This document shows, piece after piece, positions 33,227 through 39,356 of a stretch of 39,356 nt of DNA. Within the stretch, counting starts at the first letter, position 1. Every line of letters begins with the position of its first letter. Made by a program: the position numbers and the translations under genes. The notes under the pieces were generated by a model that saw nothing but the letters and a program-made list of their open reading frames with translations, was not told where the DNA came from and made no database searches. Source of the DNA: a bacterium (GTDB lineage: Bacteria; JAHJDO01); NCBI GenBank assembly GCA_030652805.1, contig JAUSPT010000031.1, positions 1 through 39,356 of the forward strand. The letters run 5' to 3'.

Positions 33227-33615
33227 ATAGGCTTATGCAGGAGATCAAACAATGTATGTCTGATTTAGCTGAAACTAAAAAAGGGGAAGTAACTGCGCAC
33301 TTTCTTTTTCCATCAGAGTTCATTGGGTTTCAGGGGCATTTTCCAGACAAACCTGTTCTTCCGGGTGTTTGTAAAATACAGGCGGTTATAGTAATGCTTC
33401 AGGCATGGGAAAAGGAGGATGTCAGACTGAAGGAAATTGTTTCGGCAAAATTCTTTTCACCAGTTTCCCCCGAAGAAGAAATTGTTTTTAATTACAGGAA
33501 GCAAACAGAAAGCAACGGCGAAGCGCTCGTAAAAGCATCAGTAACCAGTAAAGATAAGAAAATTGCTGAACTGCAGCTGAGAGTAAGTGTTAAAAATGAA
33601 ACACAGGAGAACTAA
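33223..33615 (+). CDS. ApeI-like hotdog dehydratase (3-hydroxyacyl-ACP dehydratase)
   Basis: This is a 130-residue single hotdog domain. His39 in FQGHFPDKPVLPGV is the catalytic His of the FabA/FabZ/ApeI group. It would remove water from beta-hydroxyacyl-ACP to make the trans double bonds of a polyene. The second dehydratase-like domain of this cluster (C-terminus of the radical SAM fusion) lacks the catalytic His, so this protein may carry the activity for both (inference). It overlaps the lipoprotein gene by four bases. Confidence 0.88.
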   Translation: MNRLMQEIKQCMSDLAETKKGEVTAHFLFPSEFIGFQGHFPDKPVLPGVCKIQAVIVMLQAWEKEDVRLKEIVSAKFFSPVSPEEEIVFNYRKQTESNGEALVKASVTSKDKKIAELQLRVSVKNETQEN

Positions 33616-33616
33616 T

Positions 33617-34765
33617 ATGCATGCGCCAGAAGCAGTTGTTGTTGCCTGTGATCTCATAACTCCTTACGGCTTGGGCATTGATGCGTGCTGGAATGGCCTT
33701 TTATCCGGGAAGACTGCAATAAATCCATTAGACCGTTTTGATACAGATGTATTTCAAACAAAAAAAGCGGCTACAATCGCTGAACTCAAGACTGGTCAAA
33801 GTGATTCTCTGGTAATGCAGATGCTGAAGCCGTTACTAAAAAAAGCATCTGCTATTATTCCAAAAGACGCTCTCTTAATTTTAGCAACCACAACAGGCGA
33901 AATAGATATTCTGGAGAAACAGGTTCTTAATGCCAAAGATAATGCGGACGAAAGCGCGCTTGGCTGTTTGTTAAGCAAGGTGCAATGCTTGAGCGGGATA
34001 AGGTCGCCCGGGATTATTGTGTCTGCGGCATGTACTTCTTCAAGCAGCGCAATTGCACAGGCATCAGCAATGATCCGTAGTAAAGAGCGTGACTGTGTGC
34101 TGGTAGTTGCCTGTGATATTGTAAGTGAATTTGTTTTTGCCGGATTCTCTTCTCTGATGGCATTAGATAAAGATACGGCGAGGCCCTTTGATAAAAACAG
34201 AAGCGGTCTAAGTCTTGGCGAAGCAGCAGGATTTGTTCTGGTTATGAGTAAAGAAAGAGCTATTCAGGAAGAAAGGTCTATTATTGGAGAAATAGCCGGT
34301 TGGGGACTGACAAATGATGCTAATCATATGACCGGTCCGTCCAGAGATGGAAGCGGACTGGCACTGGCTATGCGTAAAGCCCTGCGATCAGCAGATATTT
34401 CTGAGGATACTGTTGGATGCATAGCAGCGCATGGCACAGGAACTGTGTATAACGACGCTATGGAAATGAAGGCGTTTAAATCTGTTTTTGCTTCAGGAAC
34501 TCTTCCAACCTACTCTATTAAAGGAGGAATAGGCCATACAATGGGAGCGGCAGGTCTGGTGGAGACAATTGTGGCATTGCGGTCATTAAGAGAAAAACTT
34601 GTTCCTCCTACAGTTAATCTGCGTATCGCTGATGATGAAGCTGAGGGCTGGGTCTCCACTGAGCCGGACTCATTTGACAACCCTGTAACCGTATCTATCA
34701 ACGCTGGATTTGGCGGAGTGAATTCTGCATTGGTATTGAAAAAATTGGATGAGCAGCAGTTATGA
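33617..34765 (+). CDS. Beta-ketoacyl-ACP synthase (ApeO-like)
   Basis: This is 382 residues from ATG 33617, chosen over 33587 because AGGAG lies seven bases upstream and the latter overlaps the dehydratase. The triad is Cys139 in VSAACTSS, His272 in AAHGTGTVYND and His307 in KGGIGHTMGAAG. Its N-terminal part is shorter than FabF. Position next to a chain-length-factor-like gene and an ApeI-like dehydratase matches ApeO of aryl-polyene clusters. It is probably the main chain-extending ketosynthase, working with the 190-residue partner downstream. Confidence 0.92.
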   Translation: MHAPEAVVVACDLITPYGLGIDACWNGLLSGKTAINPLDRFDTDVFQTKKAATIAELKTGQSDSLVMQMLKPLLKKASAIIPKDALLILATTTGEIDILEKQVLNAKDNADESALGCLLSKVQCLSGIRSPGIIVSAACTSSSSAIAQASAMIRSKERDCVLVVACDIVSEFVFAGFSSLMALDKDTARPFDKNRSGLSLGEAAGFVLVMSKERAIQEERSIIGEIAGWGLTNDANHMTGPSRDGSGLALAMRKALRSADISEDTVGCIAAHGTGTVYNDAMEMKAFKSVFASGTLPTYSIKGGIGHTMGAAGLVETIVALRSLREKLVPPTVNLRIADDEAEGWVSTEPDSFDNPVTVSINAGFGGVNSALVLKKLDEQQL

Positions 34766-35334
34766 TTATTTCAGGTATTGGCTGGATTAGTAAAGGAAAA
34801 TATGGGTGTGTGAAAAAGGCAGTATGCACAGATTATACTGATATAAAATCTCTGCATTCAAAGCTGCAGAATGAATCAATATTTTTGTATCCTGTGAAGA
34901 ATTTTGGAAGATTTGACATGACTTCAAAAATGTCTTGCTGTGCAGGCGCTCTGGCACTGCATGATGCAGGAGTAAAGTATTCTGAAAAGCATAAACAGGA
35001 TATTGGAATTATCAGCACAAATACTGATGGATGCTTGAAGTCTAATCTGAATTATTTCAGGGATTATGTGCAGACAGGCAGAAAACTCGCGCGTGGTAAT
35101 CTTTTTATCTATACACTTCCGTCAAGTCCTCTGGCAGAAGCATCAATTCACTTTGGGTTTCAGGGCCCATTGCTGTATATCATGTTTCCACAAAAACATA
35201 TTCCGTCTTTACTTCAATATGCAGAAGGCATAATATCCCGCAAAGAAGCATCAACAATACTGGCTATGAAAGTTGATGAAAAGAAGGCTGTATGTTTTGT
35301 TCTGAGAAGGGAAGAGGACACTTCTTCCAAATAA
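34762..35334 (+). CDS. Ketosynthase-like chain-length-factor partner (ApeC-like)
   Basis: This is a 190-residue protein resembling only the N-terminal ketosynthase half. It has a GIGWISKGKYG opening, an FGRFDMTSKMSC segment, a CAGALALHDAG helix and IGIISTNTDG. The usual nucleophile Cys region is replaced (FQGPLLYIMFP), and there are no catalytic histidines. This pattern fits the inactive ApeC/XanB-type partner that forms a heterodimer with ApeO and limits chain length. It is shorter than the roughly 240 residues I expect for ApeC. The four-base overlap (ATGA) with the ketosynthase gene supports complex formation. Confidence 0.72.
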   Translation: MIISGIGWISKGKYGCVKKAVCTDYTDIKSLHSKLQNESIFLYPVKNFGRFDMTSKMSCCAGALALHDAGVKYSEKHKQDIGIISTNTDGCLKSNLNYFRDYVQTGRKLARGNLFIYTLPSSPLAEASIHFGFQGPLLYIMFPQKHIPSLLQYAEGIISRKEASTILAMKVDEKKAVCFVLRREEDTSSK

Positions 35335-35336
35335 AT

Positions 35337-36584
35337 ATGAAAATAAAACTGATATATCCCACATGGCCGAAACTAATGGATCAGACGGAATTTAATCTGC
35401 CTCCTCATGGTCCTGTGTGTTTTGCTGCTGCGCTGAGTGATGATATTGAAATTTCCTTCTGTGATGAGAATGTTGAAGAGCTTGATTTTAATGAAGATGC
35501 AGACTTGATTGTGCTTTCAGTTATGCTGACATGCCAGATGCCCCGCGCATGGGAAATTAGCGATTGGTATCGAGCTCATGGTAAGAAGGTGGTGTTTGGC
35601 GGCATTGCAACAATGCTTCATGCAGAAGAAACAATGCAACATGCAGATGCTGTGTTTTTAGGAGAAGCGGAAGGTAAGTTTAATAAGGTTATTTATGATT
35701 TCAAAAATGGTCATCTTGAAAAAATGTATGACTTTTTTCATGATTTTCCGGATATGAATCTGGTTAAAACTGCAAAACGCAGTATTCTTAAGCGTGAATT
35801 ATATAATTTTCGCGGTGTGCAGATGGTTGATCTGGTGCATGCGTCGCGAGGGTGCAAGTTTAATTGTTTTCCATGCTGTACGCCGTATTTGGGAGGGCGC
35901 AAATTCAGGCCGCGTCCTATTGATGCAGTATTGATGGAGCTGGAAAGCATTGATAATAACCGCTTGTTTTTTGTTGATAATTCCCTGGCGCAGGACGATG
36001 AATGGGAAAAGGAACTGTTTAGGGCAATTGCTCCGTTAAAAAAGAAATGGATATCTCATCCAATAAAAGACGATGATGAGATACTGGATTTAGCTGCTAA
36101 AGCAGGATGTTGGTATGTATATCAGGCAATAATAGATACCTCAGATCATATCCGCAGAAGAGTTAAGCGGCTGCAGGAACATGGCATTGGAGTTGAAGGA
36201 ACTATTCTTCTGGGGCTGGATTATCATGATGAAGATTATATAAAGCGATTAGTTGATTTTCTTCTTGAGATAAATCTTGACCTTGCCGAATTTACTATCC
36301 TTACTCCATTTCCTCATGCGCCGATCAGAGCTCAGCTGGAAAAAGAAAATAGAATCCTTCATAATAACTGGATTCAGTACACGACAGGAGAAGTTGTATT
36401 TAAACCGGCAAAAATGACTGTAGACTCATTGCAAAACATGTATCACTATGCGTGGGAAACATTTTACTCTGACTGCAGCAGGGAAATAAAGATGGCAAAA
36501 CTGTTTCTTAAAGTTATTGAAAAAGAAAAAAAAGATGGGACTTATAAAAGAGCCAGATTGAATGCTAATCGGGCGTGGTCATGA
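35337..36584 (+). CDS. Cobalamin-type radical SAM enzyme (HpnP/class B methylase-like), 1
   Basis: This is 415 residues from ATG 35337; a longer frame from 35292 overlaps the previous gene. The N-terminal B12-binding-like domain (1-140) has the typical VVFGGIATM and FLGEAEGKF turns but no D-x-H-x-x-G motif, so cobalamin would be bound without the His ligand, if at all. Cys173, Cys177 and Cys180 in CKFNCFPC form the radical SAM cluster site, followed by an extra Cys181. The C-terminal FTILTPFPHAPI and FKPAKMTVDSL segments are shared with lipid-modifying enzymes such as hopanoid methylases. It could alkylate or cyclise the polyene lipid; substrate unknown. Confidence 0.83.
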   Translation: MKIKLIYPTWPKLMDQTEFNLPPHGPVCFAAALSDDIEISFCDENVEELDFNEDADLIVLSVMLTCQMPRAWEISDWYRAHGKKVVFGGIATMLHAEETMQHADAVFLGEAEGKFNKVIYDFKNGHLEKMYDFFHDFPDMNLVKTAKRSILKRELYNFRGVQMVDLVHASRGCKFNCFPCCTPYLGGRKFRPRPIDAVLMELESIDNNRLFFVDNSLAQDDEWEKELFRAIAPLKKKWISHPIKDDDEILDLAAKAGCWYVYQAIIDTSDHIRRRVKRLQEHGIGVEGTILLGLDYHDEDYIKRLVDFLLEINLDLAEFTILTPFPHAPIRAQLEKENRILHNNWIQYTTGEVVFKPAKMTVDSLQNMYHYAWETFYSDCSREIKMAKLFLKVIEKEKKDGTYKRARLNANRAWS

Positions 36585-37933
36585 AAATCCTACTGATTGC
36601 TTCTAATATTGCCAGTACTCCGTATCCTATTTATCCGCTTGGCTTGAGTATGGTTGCAGCTACTTTGAGTAACGCTGGGCATAAAGTATATCAGTTTGAT
36701 TTTCTTCAGAGTAATAAGTCCATGGAGGCACTTTGCAGGGTAATCAAAGACAGTACTCCTGACATTATAGGTGTATCAATTCGCAATATAGATAATGTGA
36801 ACTTCTTAAGTGAACAGCGCTATATTGATGTTGCGAGGGATATTGTGAAAATGATCCGCACACAAACCAGTGTGCCAGTAGTGCTGGGCGGCGCAGGATT
36901 TTCTATTATGCCAGAAGCAATCCTGCGTGAGGTTGGTGCTGATTATGGAATTGTTGGAGAAGGAGAGGCTCTAATGCTTGAATTTGTTGCAAATGCTGAA
37001 AAAGGCGTTTATCCAAAAGAACGCTGCATACAGCCCAGCTCCAGCCTAAAAGGCGAAGAAATTCCCTCTGCATATTATGATCCAAAGATTATGGAGTTTT
37101 ATCTGAAAAGAGGGAACATTGGATCTGTGCAGACAAAGCGGGGATGTACACATAAATGCGTGTACTGCTCGTATCCTATTTTGGAAGGCACAAGTATTCG
37201 CTGCAGGGATCCGAAGGCAGTGGTTGATGATATTCAGTTGCTGACTGATACGCACAAGGCAAAGTATATCTTTTTTACTGATTCGGTTTTTAATGATGAC
37301 CAAAAACATTATCTGAACGTAGTTCGTGAAATGGCAAAAAGAGGGGTGTCTATCCCTTGGACTGCGTTTTTCAAACCGGAAAAGCTTGATGATGAAATTA
37401 TAGCGCTGATGAAACAGACCGGGCTGAAAGCAGCAGAGCTTGGATCTGATGCGCCCGCTGATACAACACTTCGTAGACTTGGCAAGTCATTTCTGTTCAG
37501 GGACATTATTGAGTGTAATAACTCCTTTGTCCGCGCTAATATTGCCACAGCGCATTATTATATGTTTGGTTGTCCGGGGGAGACACGGGAAACAGTGCTC
37601 GAGGGAATAGAAAATATCAAAAGTCTGAAAAAGGCAGTATCTTTTATCTTTATGGGGATACGGATTATTCCCGGCACGGACCTTGAGCGCATAGCGCTTA
37701 AAGAAGGGATTCTTTCCAATGGTCAGGATTTACTGAAATCTGTTTATTATATTTCTCCAAACATTGATAAACAGTGGCTAAAGGAGACATTAACTAAGGC
37801 ATTCTCCGGCATTAAACATTGTATTTTCCCTCCTGATGCAGGGGACACTACTTTACAGTTTCTTCACAAACTTGGATATTCAGGCTCTATGTGGGATATG
37901 CTTATTACCGGGAATAAAAAGCCAGGTGAATAA
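36581..37933 (+). CDS. Cobalamin-type radical SAM enzyme, 2
   Basis: This is 450 residues from ATG 36581, sharing ATGA with the previous stop; a GTG at 36575 is an alternative. The B12-binding-like domain (1-150) has YPLGLSMVAATLSNAGH, VVLGGAGFSIMPE and VGEGEAL, again without D-x-H-x-x-G. Cys189, Cys193 and Cys196 in CTHKCVYC bind the [4Fe-4S] cluster. The remainder is an Elp3-like barrel with MFGCPGETRETV. It is clearly different from its neighbour, so two distinct radical steps are likely. Possible roles are methylation, cyclisation or bond formation on the cluster's lipid. Confidence 0.85.
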   Translation: MKILLIASNIASTPYPIYPLGLSMVAATLSNAGHKVYQFDFLQSNKSMEALCRVIKDSTPDIIGVSIRNIDNVNFLSEQRYIDVARDIVKMIRTQTSVPVVLGGAGFSIMPEAILREVGADYGIVGEGEALMLEFVANAEKGVYPKERCIQPSSSLKGEEIPSAYYDPKIMEFYLKRGNIGSVQTKRGCTHKCVYCSYPILEGTSIRCRDPKAVVDDIQLLTDTHKAKYIFFTDSVFNDDQKHYLNVVREMAKRGVSIPWTAFFKPEKLDDEIIALMKQTGLKAAELGSDAPADTTLRRLGKSFLFRDIIECNNSFVRANIATAHYYMFGCPGETRETVLEGIENIKSLKKAVSFIFMGIRIIPGTDLERIALKEGILSNGQDLLKSVYYISPNIDKQWLKETLTKAFSGIKHCIFPPDAGDTTLQFLHKLGYSGSMWDMLITGNKKPGE

Positions 37934-39104
37934 TAACTCTTTCTCTACAGATCATATCTGGTGTGTTATCCCTGTATTTAATAATAAGGATACTGTGAAA
38001 AATGTTGCTTTATCCTGTAGAGATTATTTGAAGAATATAGTTGTTGTTGATGACGGAAGCACTGATACTAATATATCCGCCTTGTTTGCTGACACTGGAG
38101 TTATTGTGCTTAAACATGAGAAAAATCTTGGCAAAGGCAGAGCAATTCTTACTGCGTTAGGGTATATTCAAGCTCAAGGCGGACGCTTTATGATTACGAT
38201 TGATGCAGACGGACAACACTATCCGCAGGATTTGGAGAAGTTCATTCCTTTGCTCCAGAAAGATGAAACAAGTATTGTTATTGGGTGCAGAAAACTTCAT
38301 GGGAAACATGTTCCACGTAAAAGCCATTTTGGGAAAAAGGTTGCTAATTTCTGGCTGCGCGTAGAAACAGGAGTTTCAATTGAGGATTGCCAGAGCGGCT
38401 TTCGCTCGTATCCAGTGCGGTACCTTTCACAAATGAAATTAACAGGCTCTCACTATGATTTTGAAACTGAAGTTCTGGCAAGGGCAGTATGGGCAGGGCT
38501 ATATTTAAAGATGATTGAGGTTGATGCATGGTATCCTGAGCCTCAATCCCGCATTTCGCATTTCAAGCCATTTGTAGACAATATGCGTATTTCCTGTATG
38601 CATACCAGATTAGTAGGCAGATGTCTCTTACCGCTTCCACATCGAAAACTAGTTTTTGAAGCCGCTAAAAAAATCGACCTGAGCATGCTTCGCCATCCTG
38701 TTAAATTATTGAAGATGCTGCTAAAAGAGAATGCAAGTTCCTCTGGATTAGCTGTATCAGCAGGAGTTGGGATCTTTCTTGCTGTACTGCCGCTTATCTC
38801 AATTCATACACTGGTGATTATTTATGTGACAGCGCGCTTGCATTTGAACAAGGCGATGGCTATTACCATACAGAATTTATGCATACCGCCTTTCGTTCCT
38901 GCAGTCTGCATTGAACTGGGATATTATATGCGGCACGGCCGCTGGTTAACCAATGTCTCCATGGATGTTATTTTTAAGCAATTCCCCGACAGGTTGTTGG
39001 AATGGCTACTTGGCTCTCTTATAGTTGCGCCTGTATTGGCAATTGTTATAGGAATAAGTGTGTTTTTCACAGCAAAAACATTGCAGAATAGAACCGATAA
39101 TTAG
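37926..39104 (+). CDS. Family 2 glycosyltransferase fused to a DUF2062 membrane domain
   Basis: This is 392 residues from GTG 37926, overlapping the previous stop by eight bases; a longer frame from 37836 would be mostly inside the radical SAM gene. The GT2 domain (about 10-230) has VVVDDGSTD (Asp42/43), a DAD motif at 93-95 and the DCQSGFRSY segment. A DUF2062 domain (about 260-390) with several membrane helices follows. The GT2-DUF2062 architecture recurs in aryl-polyene and flexirubin clusters. It probably glycosylates or tailors a lipid-linked intermediate at the inner membrane. It is the last gene of the cluster. Confidence 0.87.
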   Translation: MNNNSFSTDHIWCVIPVFNNKDTVKNVALSCRDYLKNIVVVDDGSTDTNISALFADTGVIVLKHEKNLGKGRAILTALGYIQAQGGRFMITIDADGQHYPQDLEKFIPLLQKDETSIVIGCRKLHGKHVPRKSHFGKKVANFWLRVETGVSIEDCQSGFRSYPVRYLSQMKLTGSHYDFETEVLARAVWAGLYLKMIEVDAWYPEPQSRISHFKPFVDNMRISCMHTRLVGRCLLPLPHRKLVFEAAKKIDLSMLRHPVKLLKMLLKENASSSGLAVSAGVGIFLAVLPLISIHTLVIIYVTARLHLNKAMAITIQNLCIPPFVPAVCIELGYYMRHGRWLTNVSMDVIFKQFPDRLLEWLLGSLIVAPVLAIVIGISVFFTAKTLQNRTDN

Positions 39105-39356
39105 GTCTTTTTTTCTTGCTTTAGTAATCTTGTGAGGACTTTTAAATCTTCTCTATCTTTAACTCTTCCAGCGGCTTTCTTCATTTTTATAATATCTTCT
39201 AGAGAAGCAAAATAAACTTTCTGTTTACCAAAGAAATTCTCAACTTTATTCTCCCAAACCTCTTCAAATGAAATGCCTTCAACAAATGGATGAATGTCTG
39301 TCTCCACAATATATTGCCGGATAAGAGTTTTTTTCTTCAGAAGCAATTCAGGAGTT
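39101..39356 (-). CDS. Nucleotidyltransferase-like protein, C-terminal part (continues beyond window)
   Basis: The frame is open to the right edge, so the 5' part is missing; an internal TTG at 39346 is unlikely to be the true start. The visible 85 residues contain VETDIHPFVEG, a WENKVE segment and the ending YFASLEDIIKMKKAAGRVKDREDL. That ending matches the C-terminus of predicted nucleotidyltransferase-fold proteins (AbiEii/antitoxin-type relatives). It converges on the glycosyltransferase gene with a four-base overlap of stops and marks the right boundary of the biosynthetic cluster. Confidence 0.7.
   Translation of the reverse strand, partial: TPELLLKKKTLIRQYIVETDIHPFVEGISFEEVWENKVENFFGKQKVYFASLEDIIKMKKAAGRVKDREDLKVLTRLLKQEKKT

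Noticed and set aside
19734-39104. Dialkylresorcinol/flexirubin DAR genes or an aromatic ammonia-lyase in the cluster
   Set aside because: No KAS III-like DarB, DarA or histidine/tyrosine ammonia-lyase-like frame is present, so an aromatic head group cannot be claimed from this window.

Overview
The window comes from an AT-rich Gram-negative bacterium. Heptose-type LPS synthesis (hldD), a LolA/MMPL outer-membrane export module and a Planctomycetes/Verrucomicrobia/Omnitrophota-style pseudopilin suggest an uncultured PVC-related or Omnitrophota-like lineage. This placement is inferred from gene content, not from a marker-gene tree.

Bases 1-8646 are mostly housekeeping on the minus strand. In transcription order they hold a complete Rnf complex (rnfC-D-G-E-A-B), three tRNAs (Lys-CUU, Leu-UAG, Gly-GCC), and then tig, clpP, a MerR-like gene, rplM, rpsI and zapA. 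From 8655 everything reads on the plus strand, starting at a near-consensus promoter: hldD, a pseudopilin-like protein with a strong terminator, an O-antigen ligase/polymerase-like TPR protein containing several dispersed repeats, class II fba, a DegT-type aminotransferase with no ordinary start codon, and a 41-residue basic protein.

Bases 15369-19682 encode a likely sensory operon: a LolA-like/DUF2092-like secreted protein, two small membrane proteins (one possibly frameshifted), a histidine kinase with a large extracytoplasmic TPR-like domain, and an OmpR/PhoB-type response regulator. A strong promoter follows directly and starts the main feature of the window.

Bases 19734-39104 are a tightly coupled biosynthetic cluster with the logic of aryl-polyene (APE)/flexirubin type II synthases: ketoreductase, two ketosynthases plus a chain-length-factor-like partner, ACP, acyltransferase, AMP-ligase, an ApeI-like dehydratase, LolA-like carrier, MMPL exporter, DUF3261-like lipoprotein and a GT2-DUF2062 protein. 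To this it adds enzymes not part of the standard APE set: a CrtI/RetSat-like desaturase, a radical SAM enzyme fused to an ApeP-like hotdog domain whose catalytic His is replaced by Gln, and two cobalamin-type radical SAM enzymes. FabF/ACP/FabG plus phytoene-desaturase-like and radical SAM proteins is the combination proposed for ladderane lipid synthesis in anammox bacteria. The cluster therefore looks like an APE/ladderane hybrid making a modified, probably outer-membrane, polyene lipid. The product itself is unknown.

The cluster is interrupted at 27449-29458 by two genes (an unknown protein and a DUF3800 protein) whose borders have the architecture of integron gene cassettes: complementary core sites and attC-like palindromes with an unpaired base. 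They lie between three related copies of a promoter/leader repeat, the last of which drives the LolA-like gene.
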